A stretch of 64,000 nucleotides of DNA from the NCBI GenBank assembly GCA_045531405.1, contig JAZSDX010000013.1, forward strand, positions 1 through 64,000. The letters run 5' to 3'. The stretch comes from RGIG4079 sp045531405. GTDB taxonomy: Bacteria; Bacteroidota; Bacteroidia; Bacteroidales; Muribaculaceae. The notes below the pieces were generated by a model. The model had not been told where the DNA came from. It searched no databases and saw only the letters and a program-made list of their open reading frames with translations. The position numbers and the translations under genes were made by a program. This document shows, in pieces, positions 23,874 to 33,700 of this stretch (position 1 is its first letter; every line of letters starts with the position of its first letter).

Positions 23874-24193
23874 AAGAATTTAAGAATAAGATACCAAAAA
23901 GATATAAGGTAGGAGGGCAAGATATAGAGGTTTGCCAAGTGGAGTATTGCGAGAGCGATTCTTTGGGTGATTGTTTCGTGGCTCAAGGGTTGATAAACAT
24001 CGCTAAATATGCATCAAGAGGGGTGGAACAATCGGAGACGAGTAAGTTTAATTCGTTTTGGCATGAGTTGACTCATTCCATATTGGTGACAATGGGTGAG
24101 TATGAATTAAACAAAAACGAGACTTTCGTGTGTTCGTTTAGTGGACTTCTGACCGAGGCGATAAGGAGTTTGGAATATGAGGAGGAGAGTTGA
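23870..24193 (+). CDS. Small HExxH metalloprotease-like protein, 107 aa
   Basis: The motif WHELTHSIL at about 64-72 is an HExxH zinc site, with a later Glu (LLTEAIRSLEYE) as possible third ligand. Small zincins of this size occur in phages near ImmA/SprT-like groups. The final codons GAGGAGAGTTGA are the end of a composite repeat (module A), so the repeat supplies the stop. Confidence 0.6.
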   Translation: MKEFKNKIPKRYKVGGQDIEVCQVEYCESDSLGDCFVAQGLINIAKYASRGVEQSETSKFNSFWHELTHSILVTMGEYELNKNETFVCSFSGLLTEAIRSLEYEEES

Positions 24194-24230
24194 TGGGAGG
24201 TATAAGAGTGATAAGAGATATAGGATAAAT
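24176..24230 (+). repeat. Partial composite repeat (3' end of A plus tail E)
   Basis: GAGGAGGAGAGTTGATGGGA followed by GGTATAAGAGTGATAAGAG matches the 3' ends of copies 4 and 5. It overlaps the end of the HExxH gene. Confidence 0.5.
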
Positions 24231-24244
24231 TAAAATTAATAGAG

Positions 24245-24547
24245 ATGAAGAAAGTGATTGAGTATTTAACTAATTTTTTGTGTGGTGATTCGGAAGATAA
24301 TGTAGATTTATCGAAAGGGAAATTTCGCTATATGCGTTTTTTTGACGGATCGATAGTTAAAGGACTACAACGATATGCTGTTTTCGAAAGGCGGTTGAGC
24401 AAATGTTATGCTGTTTATATGATAATATCAACAAACAGTTGTGATTACAAGGGAATAGTGAAAGCATTCCCCTTTGGCGATGATAAAGAGTATGCTCGCT
24501 TATGTGCCGAGGAATTGTGTGAGAAGTTGAATGAGATAATTGATTAA
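24245..24547 (+). CDS. Hypothetical protein, 100 aa
   Basis: 100 residues starting MKKVIEYLTNFLCGDSEDNV. It shares a pattern with the next 75-aa protein (helix, YxVYxIIST strand, YARLCAEELCEKL helix). Function unknown. Confidence 0.55.
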   Translation: MKKVIEYLTNFLCGDSEDNVDLSKGKFRYMRFFDGSIVKGLQRYAVFERRLSKCYAVYMIISTNSCDYKGIVKAFPFGDDKEYARLCAEELCEKLNEIID

Positions 24548-24561
24548 AAAGTAAAAAGCAG

Positions 24562-24789
24562 ATGAAGATAAGTGTTATTGAATTGATTGGAGAGTTTTTG
24601 TTGGGAAAGAGGTATTATGCTTGCGTAGTTAATACCCGGGGGACGAGTAAGTGTGAGATGGCGTGTTATATCTTTGATGATCGGGAGGCGGTGGAGAGGT
24701 ATAAGCGTGGGTTGATGGGTAATCGCAGTTATCAGTGGGTGGAGACGATTACTTTTAGGTCGAGGAAGGAGTATAAGATAAAGATGTGA
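24562..24789 (+). CDS. Hypothetical protein, 75 aa
   Basis: MKISVIELIGEFLLGKRYYA then a strand CEMACYIFDDREAVERYKRG. Possible distant paralogue of the preceding gene. Unknown function. Confidence 0.55.
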   Translation: MKISVIELIGEFLLGKRYYACVVNTRGTSKCEMACYIFDDREAVERYKRGLMGNRSYQWVETITFRSRKEYKIKM

Positions 24790-24817
24790 AGATGAATATA
24801 GTATATAATTTTGAGGT

Positions 24818-25324
24818 ATGAGAAAGATAATCGACAAAATAAAGAACTGGTGGCAGTTGCGTAAGGGTTATTATGTGACGCTTGATATGAGAGATTCTTC
24901 TGTGAGTTTTTCAAAGGGTTTGTATGCTCGGCTTGAGCCGGAGATAATGGTTAGTGCGGAGTTGACCACCTCCCCCCTCCGGGGTACTCCTCCTAAACAG
25001 GGCTCAGAGGGAGAGTTAGGGGATTCGTCGCCCATAAAGAGCAAGAGTTGGAACTATGTAGATGCTCGGGGGAAGGTGATGATGTTTTGGGAGCCGGAGG
25101 GTGAGTGTTATGGTTTTGTTGTGTCGCCGAAGTTGAGCAAGGAGACTCAGTTGGCAGATGTGCAGTTTAACACAAAGTATGGCACGGTTGGTTTTGAGAC
25201 GCTTGTGCCGACGGTGGCACGTGTGCTGTATGACTATGGGATAGATGCTGACCGGGTGAAGTTGAGCGTGACAGAGCAGATGTGTGGCGAAATGAAATGG
25301 TATAGGATAGAGCGAGGGAGATGA
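24818..25324 (+). CDS. Hypothetical protein with in-frame repeat insertion, 168 aa
   Basis: 168 residues. Residues about 49-68 (LTTSPLRGTPPKQGSEGELG) are encoded by a complete module A repeat at 24962-25018. Flanking parts, YYVTLDMRDSSVSFS before and WNYVDARGKVMMFWEPEGE after, look like one beta domain interrupted by a loop. The frame is kept across the insertion. Function unknown. Confidence 0.65.
   Translation: MRKIIDKIKNWWQLRKGYYVTLDMRDSSVSFSKGLYARLEPEIMVSAELTTSPLRGTPPKQGSEGELGDSSPIKSKSWNYVDARGKVMMFWEPEGECYGFVVSPKLSKETQLADVQFNTKYGTVGFETLVPTVARVLYDYGIDADRVKLSVTEQMCGEMKWYRIERGR
24962..25018 (+). repeat. Module A hairpin inside a gene (copy 6)
   Basis: TTGACCACCTCCCCCCTCCG, GGTACTCCTCCTAAACAGGG and CTCAGAGGGAGAGTTAG are all within the 168-aa gene. 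All three parts of the intergenic module are present. Confidence 0.75.
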
Positions 25325-25692
25325 ATCAGTTGATAGGGCAAAAGCGGAAACATGATGTGGTGTGGCATCGTAGCGGTAAGATAGAGTTGAGTGCTTATGT
25401 GGTCAAGGAGTTGGGGATTGCTCGTGGCGACTCTATTGGTGTGATGGGTGATAAAGGAGAATATTATCTATATGTGTCGAGTAAAGGCGATAGGGGGATA
25501 AGATGTAAGGCTACTTGTTATCCGTCACGCAAGGGTGGCAGAAACATGAAGACTCATTGCAAGGAGTTGACCAATGCGATATATCGGATTGTGGGTGATG
25601 CGACGGAGGAGAAGATAAAGATGGCCGTCGGGGATATTAGAGAGTTAGCAGGACGCAAGTGTTTAGTATTATTATATATGTTGAGAATATGA
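25321..25692 (+). CDS. Conserved phage protein with AbrB-like N-terminus, 123 aa
   Basis: Residues about 10-55 (VVWHRSGKIELSAYVVKELG, GDSIGVMGDKGEYYLYV) resemble an AbrB/SpoVT-type swapped hairpin. The remainder has a basic CKATCYPSRKGGRN segment. A common Bacteroidales phage accessory protein; role unknown. Its last codons overlap the nozzle-like gene. Confidence 0.6.
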   Translation: MNQLIGQKRKHDVVWHRSGKIELSAYVVKELGIARGDSIGVMGDKGEYYLYVSSKGDRGIRCKATCYPSRKGGRNMKTHCKELTNAIYRIVGDATEEKIKMAVGDIRELAGRKCLVLLYMLRI

Positions 25693-28600
25693 TAAAAGAG
25701 GTTGTTTATAAAGGATATGCGGCACAGCCGAATGAATATGTGAGTGAAGATGGAGAACTCGCTATGGCGATGAATTTAGTGCCTGAAGATGGAGGGTTGA
25801 AAGGGATAAAAGAGGGGGTAGTGGAGATGGATATTGAGGAGGGCTATAGACTTTTATATATACATGAACAAATATTTAAGCATTATATTATTCTTCATGA
25901 ATCGTCGAATAAACTATATTATATAGACGAAGCTTCCACTGCTGGAAAAAAAGAGATTTTGGGATTTGATACAGGGGTGCAAATAACTGAAATTAGGGCA
26001 GTAGGAAAAAGTTTGATTGTCCTTACTAATGAGGGGCTGCACTATTTTATATGGGATTATTCTGGTTATAAGAATCTAGGGACGGAGATTCCATCGTTGG
26101 ATGCCTCGCCATTTCTATACACTGACATTACTCCTGCACAAGAATTACACCTTCGATATGGAATGGAATATATTCAGCAAATACAAGTCCTAAATGGAGA
26201 AGGGCTGTTGACAGATGCCCAAATGAAAAATTTGTATGCTGGGACAACGTCGGAGTTGCTACTGTTTGGAGACGTAAGACAACATGTATATGAGCGAGTA
26301 TTCTCCGTAATAAATAAAGCAGAATCTTTCATTAAAGACAAAGGACTATTTTTGCATCCGTTTTATGTGAGATTCGCGTATAGGATGTATGATGGAGGCC
26401 ACGTAAAGCATACGCCTCCAATATTATTAGTACCAAATACATGGGGGGGGATCCCTGCGGTTTATATTACAACTAATGGGACCAGATATAGTGCGGAATT
26501 TAATCCCATTTTTACGATATCTACTTTGTGCGCAGAAATTGTAGGTGGGGAAAAGTTAAAAGACTGGAAAGATTTAATTACGCACGTAGATGTATTTGTA
26601 TCGGAGCCATTGATAAATTATACTGATGCAGCAAGTTCTTTGATTTCAATTGCTCCAATGCCATATATGGGGATCGTGGACGGAGTTTGGCAGTCAACAG
26701 GAGAAAAGCACATGCCAAGAACCATGACCACAATTAACGGCAAAATCACGTGGGCCACTGTCAAGGATGCTTATATCGCTGATGCTCCTGAGTCAAGTGG
26801 AGATGTATATGTATTGGCAAACGTCTATACATGGGACAAAGGTTATGACCAGGCTTTGAATAAAGGAGATTTATTGGGTTACGAATACGGATGGCTTGTT
26901 GTCGATTGCACAGAAAAAGATAAAGGTCTGTTTAACTATAACGGCCAAGACTTAGCCACCACGGAACTGCCAATAGGGGCGACGAAAGTACTGCCGGAAT
27001 CGGTTACACGCTGGAGAACCTATTCTATTAGAGAATATAGTGGGAGCATCGTGTATTGTGGAGCAAACGATACTACTGTATATCGTATTGTAGGACCTAA
27101 GACAGTTAATTTGGCGAATGTATTGGGGACGCATTACGTTAAGATGGCACGAAGTGATGGAAAGGCCTATGAAGAAGTGCTAAATGGAGTGAGCAACTTT
27201 TATCTAATATCAGAGATAAAGATACGAGAAGGCACCTCTGTGATACATAGTGGGACTATTCCAATCAAAGGCCAAGCGTTATCGAATGTAGCAGTACGAC
27301 AGAGGTTAACCGAAATAGGGCATTCGCTACATTCTCCTATTCCCGGGAGGAGCATGACATATAATAATCGATTTAATATTGTAGTAAATGGGTTGAAGAT
27401 AGGAACGAGTGGGTGCAATATATACTCGTTGAATCCTTGTAGCGAACATACAACAGGGATCCAATTAAATCTATCAAGGGGATATGTAGAGGTTGCAGTT
27501 GGGACGCAACGTACTCTTGTTAATCTTAAAGTAGAAGGAATAATACTGGATAGAATAAAGTATTTTGCTTTTAATCACCCTAACGCGGCACGGTTAATAG
27601 TTGCAACCGCAAAAGGTGTTACAAACGGAAAAGCATACAGTGTTCCCCTGAGAAAGCATGAGTTGTTAAACTTGTCGTATGCGTTTAACAACTTTGACAA
27701 GTTACAATTTACAGAAATGGACTTTTCTGAATTTGAAGAACACCTAAAGGATGAGAATAAACCGATATTGTATGGGAATGTTATATGGGGGTCGTCAGCA
27801 GAAAATCCTTTCTATTTCCCTGAAACGAATCAATCAATGTTGCCCGTTAGAGAGGTGCTGGCAATGTCAGTAGCGACAAAGGCATTAAGTGAAGGGCAGT
27901 TTGGGCAATTCCCAGTTTATGCATTCGCAGATGAGGGAGTATGGGCACTTACTATTGATGAAAGCGGAAACTTTCAGAGCCACCAACCAGTAACAAGAGG
28001 AGTCTGTATAAATCCTAAAGGGATAGTACAATTAGATCAAGCAGTACTATATCCTACCAAAGGAGGGTTTTATCTAATTAGCGGAAGTGAAGAAGTATGT
28101 ATAACGGATGCCATTATAACAGATATTCCAATCTCAATAAAAGATATTCAGAAAGGAACGGAAGTCATGTCATTGTTGCAGATAAAAGAATCAGCGTTTG
28201 AAATTAAGCCATTTAAGGAGTTCCTGCAAAATGGAGCCGGCGTATATGTTCATTCATCCCAGCGAATAATATTGTACAATGAAGAGGCAGATTATGCGTA
28301 TGTGTATTCGCTAAAAAGCAAACAGTGGGGAGTGATGGAAAGTAATTTACAATATAATGTAAATTCATATCCTGAGGCGTTGGTGGTAACTAAAGATAAT
28401 AAGTTGGTAAACCTTTCGGAAGAAGGGGATGAGAAGCCGGGATTAATGATTACTCAAGCCTTGAAGCTTGATGGAGGAGATATTCTCAAGACTATTGACA
28501 CAATTATTCAACGAGGGGACTTTGATAGAGGCGACGTGTCAACGGTGCTATGGGGCAGTAGGGATTTGAAACACTGGCACATGGTGTGGTCAAGTAAGGA

Positions 28601-28736
28601 TCATTATCTACGAGGCTTCAGAGGAACGCCATATAAGTATTTCCGTATAGGTGCATTGGTGAATCTAAAAGGAGAGGAGATGATAAGGGGAGCGAGTGTG
28701 CAATATGAATTGCGAGAGACGAATAAACTAAGATGA
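25689..28736 (+). CDS. Tail nozzle-like structural protein
   Basis: 1015 residues from ATG 25689. The opening (VVYKGYAAQPNEYVSEDGEL then MNLVPEDGGLKG) follows the plan of T7 gp12-type tail tubular proteins: bind, then list a nucleotide-phage style beta-propeller. The chain is beta-rich throughout with no catalytic motif. The gene ends before a strong terminator and precedes ejection-protein genes, consistent with a podovirus nozzle. Exact function is inferred. Confidence 0.6.
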   Translation: MIKEVVYKGYAAQPNEYVSEDGELAMAMNLVPEDGGLKGIKEGVVEMDIEEGYRLLYIHEQIFKHYIILHESSNKLYYIDEASTAGKKEILGFDTGVQITEIRAVGKSLIVLTNEGLHYFIWDYSGYKNLGTEIPSLDASPFLYTDITPAQELHLRYGMEYIQQIQVLNGEGLLTDAQMKNLYAGTTSELLLFGDVRQHVYERVFSVINKAESFIKDKGLFLHPFYVRFAYRMYDGGHVKHTPPILLVPNTWGGIPAVYITTNGTRYSAEFNPIFTISTLCAEIVGGEKLKDWKDLITHVDVFVSEPLINYTDAASSLISIAPMPYMGIVDGVWQSTGEKHMPRTMTTINGKITWATVKDAYIADAPESSGDVYVLANVYTWDKGYDQALNKGDLLGYEYGWLVVDCTEKDKGLFNYNGQDLATTELPIGATKVLPESVTRWRTYSIREYSGSIVYCGANDTTVYRIVGPKTVNLANVLGTHYVKMARSDGKAYEEVLNGVSNFYLISEIKIREGTSVIHSGTIPIKGQALSNVAVRQRLTEIGHSLHSPIPGRSMTYNNRFNIVVNGLKIGTSGCNIYSLNPCSEHTTGIQLNLSRGYVEVAVGTQRTLVNLKVEGIILDRIKYFAFNHPNAARLIVATAKGVTNGKAYSVPLRKHELLNLSYAFNNFDKLQFTEMDFSEFEEHLKDENKPILYGNVIWGSSAENPFYFPETNQSMLPVREVLAMSVATKALSEGQFGQFPVYAFADEGVWALTIDESGNFQSHQPVTRGVCINPKGIVQLDQAVLYPTKGGFYLISGSEEVCITDAIITDIPISIKDIQKGTEVMSLLQIKESAFEIKPFKEFLQNGAGVYVHSSQRIILYNEEADYAYVYSLKSKQWGVMESNLQYNVNSYPEALVVTKDNKLVNLSEEGDEKPGLMITQALKLDGGDILKTIDTIIQRGDFDRGDVSTVLWGSRDLKHWHMVWSSKDHYLRGFRGTPYKYFRIGALVNLKGEEMIRGASVQYELRETNKLR

Positions 28737-28769
28737 TATATATCGCTTATTCTTGATTTCAAAATGGAG

Positions 28770-28806
28770 AAGGGGAGTTGCTTTAATGGTGGCTCCCCTT
28801 TTTTTT
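28770..28806 (+). terminator. Intrinsic terminator after the nozzle-like gene
   Basis: AAGGGGAG (28770-28777) and CTCCCCTT (28793-28800) form an 8-bp stem followed by a T run to 28806. Confidence 0.85.
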
Positions 28807-28841
28807 GTGTGTACTAAAGTAGTAGTGAGTAGTGTGGAGTT

Positions 28842-28943
28842 AATTCATAGTTCATAATGTGTAATGGGACGGCTGGGGCTACTATGACTACTAAGTCTTT
28901 TAAGTCCACTATGTCTTTTAGGACTAATGGGACAACTATGGGG
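28842..28943 (+). repeat. Modules C and D without hairpin
   Basis: TTCATAGTTCATAATGTGTA (module C) is followed by at least six 9-bp units (GACTACTAA, GTCTTTTAA, GTCCACTAT, GTCTTTTAG, GACTAATGG, GACAACTAT). The hairpin module A is absent. The tract ends at the stop of the convergent 95-aa gene. Confidence 0.65.
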
Positions 28944-28946
28944 GTA

Positions 28947-29234
28947 TTATTGTTCTTGTGATAGGGCGATGAGGGTGTCTTCGATGGTTTTGTCTTTGGT
29001 TGTTGCGATGTCGATAGATGTGGCTTGCATCTTGGGTAGGGAGTATTGCATGAATCGCTCGGCAATGATGAGTCGGTCTTTGGGATCGAGCGCGGCAAAG
29101 TCGGAAGCCATAAGGTCGGAGTTGATATAGTCGGATAGGAACCGGTTGATGAAGTCGCGTCCCAACGCAGTGGATTTGTTGGGCGTGTCTTTTTTTCTTC
29201 CTCCTACTTTTTTATGTCCTTGTTTGAATGCCAT
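28947..29234 (-). CDS. Small conserved phage protein, possible small terminase subunit
   Basis: 95 residues: basic start GHKKVGGRKKDTPNKSTA followed by two helices (RDFINRFLSDYINSDLM, PKDRLIIAERFMQYSLPKM). This opening is shared with many Bacteroidales phage proteins encoded near terminases. It is far from the large terminase gene here, so the assignment is weak. Confidence 0.5.
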   Translation of the reverse strand: MAFKQGHKKVGGRKKDTPNKSTALGRDFINRFLSDYINSDLMASDFAALDPKDRLIIAERFMQYSLPKMQATSIDIATTKDKTIEDTLIALSQEQ

Positions 29235-29259
29235 AGATATAAACTTAAAAATGTGGGTT

Positions 29260-29299
29260 AAAGATAAGGGATTATATTAGTGCTATAATTTTAAGTTTA
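29260..29299 (+). promoter_or_regulatory. Phage-class promoter (AAAGATA, 32 nt, TAAGTTTA)
   Basis: AAAGATA at 29260 and TAAGTTTA at 29292, exactly 32 nt apart, just upstream of the ejection-protein operon. The -7 box has A in place of the final G. Confidence 0.5.
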
Positions 29300-29321
29300 A
29301 CCAAATAACATAAAAAAAAGT

Positions 29322-29819
29322 ATGATAGGTTCAATAATCAGTGCCGCACTTGCCATAGGAGGAGCTATTTATGGAGGAGTTAAGGCATCGCAGGCGGCTA
29401 AAAAACAAGAGGACGCACTTAAGAAGCGAGAGAAAGAGAATGAAGATTGGTATAATCGTAGGTATAACGAAGATCCGACGACACGAGCTGATGCCCAACG
29501 AATCTTAACGATGACCTCGGAAAAGATAAAGCAACGGAATAAAGCGTTAGCCGGTCGAAGTGCCGTAATGGGAGGAGATGATGCTGCAGTCGCAGTAGAG
29601 AAAGAGCGAAATGCACAAGCAATGGCAGATGCAATAAGTAACATATATGCACTTGGCGAGGCACGCAAAGATGATATAGAAGATAAATATATGAGACGAA
29701 AAGATGAGATAGAAAACGCTCATATCAACATGGAACAACAGAAAGCACAAAATATAGCGAGTGCGGTGAGTGGAGGAGTAAGTGGTGCATCAAATGCAAT
29801 AAGTAACATCGATTTTTAG
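29322..29819 (+). CDS. Internal virion / ejection protein A
   Basis: 165 residues. The N terminus is a Gly/Ala-rich membrane helix (IGSIISAALAIGGAIYGGVK), followed by a long charged coiled coil and a Gly/Ser-rich end. This fits small podovirus internal virion proteins that help form the DNA ejection channel (T7 gp14 type). It heads an operon with the 286-aa and 4131-aa genes. Confidence 0.6.
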   Translation: MIGSIISAALAIGGAIYGGVKASQAAKKQEDALKKREKENEDWYNRRYNEDPTTRADAQRILTMTSEKIKQRNKALAGRSAVMGGDDAAVAVEKERNAQAMADAISNIYALGEARKDDIEDKYMRRKDEIENAHINMEQQKAQNIASAVSGGVSGASNAISNIDF

Positions 29820-29822
29820 GCT

Positions 29823-30683
29823 ATGGAAGAGGAAAAGAAGGAATTACCGTCAGTTATAAACGAGGAGGGGAATATTGACGTTCAAGACCCAGGAGGGGGA
29901 GAGGCAGAAGCTTCAAATGTTGAAAAAAAGAAGCCGACCTTCGATATGCAAACAATGATAAATGACTTGAATGCACGAGAGGAAGAAGCACTCAAGAAGA
30001 TTGAGGAAGAACGGAAGAAGGAGAGTAGATATCATAGGGCTCGGTCAATAATATCGGCAATCGGTGATGGACTGTCGGGGCTGGCGAATATCTATTTTGC
30101 GACGAAAGGAGCGCCGGATATGCTCAAGGGTACAACCTCGTTGAGTGCGAAGCAACAAGAGCGATGGGATAAGATACGTAAAGAGAGAGAGGCTCGCAGA
30201 GAGGCATATCTTAAGGCAGTTAGAGATAACAATAGAGAGTCGTTGAAGAATGCTTATACACAGTGGAAGGATGATCTTGAGGCGAAGAGAAAAGAAGAAG
30301 AACTTGAACTTAAGAGAAATAAAGACGCTCGAGATGAAGCGAAGGCGAACTATGAGGCTAAAGCGGCCAAACTGGAAGCCGATTTGCTCACGAAAAAAAT
30401 CGACAAAGCAACATATGATGCAGAAATCGCTAAAATCAAAATGGAAGTTGCTGGCGAATTAGAACAAGCGAAAATAAACAAATACAATCGCACTGGTTCG
30501 GGCAGAAGTTCGGGTGGTTCGGGAGGTAGTGGAAGTAAAAACTACACTAAAACAAAAACAATAATGGTCCCAGTACGCGATGAAAGAGGAAGAATTATTG
30601 GCTACGAAGAAAGAGAGGTCACAGAAACAAAGGAATATGGAAGGGTATCAAACAGTAAAAAAGGCTGGTCTGCTAAAAAATAG
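29823..30683 (+). CDS. Internal virion / ejection protein B
   Basis: 286 residues, acidic N terminus, then a long coiled coil rich in Glu, Lys and Arg (about 50-205), then a Gly/Ser-rich linker and a short C-terminal motif (MVPVRDERGRIIGYEEREV). No enzyme motif. Position and composition suggest a structural ejection component between the channel and polyvalent proteins. Confidence 0.55.
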   Translation: MEEEKKELPSVINEEGNIDVQDPGGGEAEASNVEKKKPTFDMQTMINDLNAREEEALKKIEEERKKESRYHRARSIISAIGDGLSGLANIYFATKGAPDMLKGTTSLSAKQQERWDKIRKEREARREAYLKAVRDNNRESLKNAYTQWKDDLEAKRKEEELELKRNKDARDEAKANYEAKAAKLEADLLTKKIDKATYDAEIAKIKMEVAGELEQAKINKYNRTGSGRSSGGSGGSGSKNYTKTKTIMVPVRDERGRIIGYEEREVTETKEYGRVSNSKKGWSAKK

Positions 30684-30701
30684 AAAATAAATCAAAAAGA
30701 G

Positions 30702-33700
30702 ATGACAAAAAAAGAATTTTATAATATACTTGTAGAGGAAACCGGGTATCAAGATAGTTATGAGGATTTTGATTCGATGACATCAACTCCTGAAGGGAGA
30801 AAAGAGTTTTACGATATACTTGTAGAGAATACCGGGTATGAGGATGACTACGAGTGGTTTGAATCGGTGGTAAGGGGAGAGAGCAACACTCAACCAACTG
30901 CTGAAGAGATAGCGAAGAGTGTGGAAACTTATGCAAATCCCTATGGACTTGGGGTGAAATTTGATTTTAGCACACCAACAACCACCGAAACAAAAACGGA
31001 TGCCAATACCATTCAGCAAAATGTAGCAAATAGAACAAGTAGCGCGGTTGCTGACAATATAACACCAAGTGCCCCCAAGGCAGAGGATATAAGTATCACC
31101 AAGCCGACAGCAATGACAAATAATGTGAGTGTTCGTCCGGTGAGTGCCATTCAAAAAGGGGATGGCACACCATATAGCGAGGGTGAACTAAAGGCAATGG
31201 CAGATAGTGATGCAACTACACAAGTAGCAGATCCGACCTCGGCAGAGATAGAGGCGGAAGAAGGAGAAAGCCAAAAACCAAAAGAGGAGGAGAAAACAAT
31301 TGATTCGTTGGCGGAGGACTTGAAACTGCAGTTTGGCGAAGCAGAGACAGCCCAAGATGGAAAAAGAGCGAGCCACAATATAACGTTGCCCGAGGCAATG
31401 AGTTTGCCATTGGGTAGCAGTTATGCCGGGGAATATGACGCCATATTAGAGCAAGAGGTGTGGAATAAGGCAACCGGAGGTAAAGAGCTAAGTGCTGAGG
31501 AAGTCAAAGCGAAGGAACAGGAGCTAAGCAACATGAGCTATGAAGAAGTAGTGTCGTTGCTTGGAAAAGATGGTATGGCACGAGTAGAGGATGCCCGAAG
31601 TCGATTGCTTATGCAAGATGCGGTCGAGCAAAAGGCTACGAAGTTGTTGAATAGGCTTGTCGCAAATGAAGAGGTGTATAACTATCTTCGTCAATTTGTG
31701 GGAGGCAATGATGCAAATGAGGTTGTGGCCGGAATAGCATCAACGCTAAGAGGAGATGAGAAGCTGGGAGAAAGGGTTAATAATCCAATGGAGTTATTAC
31801 CTTATGCAGTGGCAAAGAGCATAGGAATAGATTATCTCTTTGGCTCGGAGGCAATGCGACAATATTTGTCATCGACGCCTTATGAGACCAAGGCGATGAC
31901 CGATTATGGAATGTTGTGGAGAAAGTTATATATGTCGGGAGCAGCGTTGCCACCGGAAGCGAGAACACACTATGAGGATGTATTGCGAGATGTATATGAT
32001 AAGGGTGAACTGAATACAGATGTGGGCGAAGCGAGAATGAAAGATGCAATAAATACGTTGTCGCAGTATTCGCAGATAAAGCAACAATTCAGTGAAGCCG
32101 AAATCGCGAAGGTGTTGGCTCAAACTAATAAAAGTTTGGGGCAATATATGGCATTTGGCTCGATAGAGGATGCTATATTTAGTGAAGCGGAGCTTGGAGG
32201 CGGAGGAGCTCCAAGAGATAGGTTGTTGGCAAATTTTGATAATTATGCACGAAAAAGAGCAAGTCTTGCCGGGAATATAGGCAAGTTGCAAGAGCTTGAG
32301 GCACGAAAGGCAGAGCTGAACGCTGAGAGTGTTGAAGAGGTTGTGAGCGATTACAGCGGCAGTCCATGGGAAACATCGGCGATGTCGGTGGCAGGAATGG
32401 CATCATCGGGTGATATGCAGGCGAATATTCGTAATAGAGTGAGGACAGGAAATGGGAAGTATGCCCGAGAACTTGAGTTGAATGATGCGTCAATCACTTT
32501 ACGTGAGAAAGCACAAGATATAATAGAGCATGGAGAGCGAGACGATGATTTTGTTTCCGGAGTGTATCATGGACTTGTGGATAAGGCTAAATATGGGTCG
32601 AACTGGGACTTCGGCATGAGTAATTTAGCTGAGGGTTTAATGCTAAAGAATATAGTAGATAAGGTCGATAAAGGAGAGGCAATTACCCGAGATGAGGAGG
32701 CATTTTTGGATTCGTGGGCGACGTTGATAGCCGCAGAGTCGATGGTGAAACAAGGACGAGGCTATAAAGCCGGTGCTGTGACGGCAGAGGCTATTCCGTT
32801 TATGGTAGAGATGCTTTTAAGCCCGATTAAGGGTGGAAGCAGTGCGGCAAGCAAGTTTGCCCGATGGGCTATCAAGAAATATGGGACCGCGGTAGCCCGT
32901 AAAGTTCCGATGACGATAACGAGATATGGGGTGAGATTGGGAGGAGATGTATCCAAGGGGGTAGGAATGACGTTGACGACCGGAATAGGAAGAACGGCAG
33001 ATGAAGCTGTGAGGCGAAGTGTTGGCGAAATTAATCCGAGCCTTGATGAAGAAGGAAATGTTGTATATGGAGATCATGAGAAAGGGGAAAAGGTCGCCTC
33101 GGCAATCGCCAAAGCGATAGGGAGCAAGGCTATAGAATATCACTCTGAATTGGTGGGAGAATATTTTGCTCCATTATTGAAAGGGTTGACCAAACTCACA
33201 GATGCCGGCATGTCGAAGATAGGGTTGGGGAAAGTGACAAAATTCTTTGAAGATGTAAAAGCTTCGGATTGGGGTAAGATGGTGGGCGAGATGTCTAACC
33301 GCACGCAATGGCATGGCACGCTAGGGGAGTTTAGCGAAGAGATAGTGGGTGGCATAGAGAATGCCATAATAGTAGGCGATCAAACATTAGATACCGATGA
33401 GCGTACAGGAGTGTTCAATAAGGACAACTTAATAGATACCTATCTTGGCGTAGCTGTAATGGGAGCGATGATTAATGGAGCACAAGCAATGGGGTACAAG
33501 AGTGAAGAACGACGCATGCAGATGGAACGAGATGCGTGGAGTACTGTTGGGGAGCGATTGTTTGGTGGTAAATGGAACGAATTAATGTCGCAAATAGACG
33601 GCACAACACAGGAGGATATAAGTGATGTTGTGAGCGGATTAATGCGAAATAAGGATTATAACGCAAATCAAAAGAAAGCGATATTACGTTATGCCGGAGC

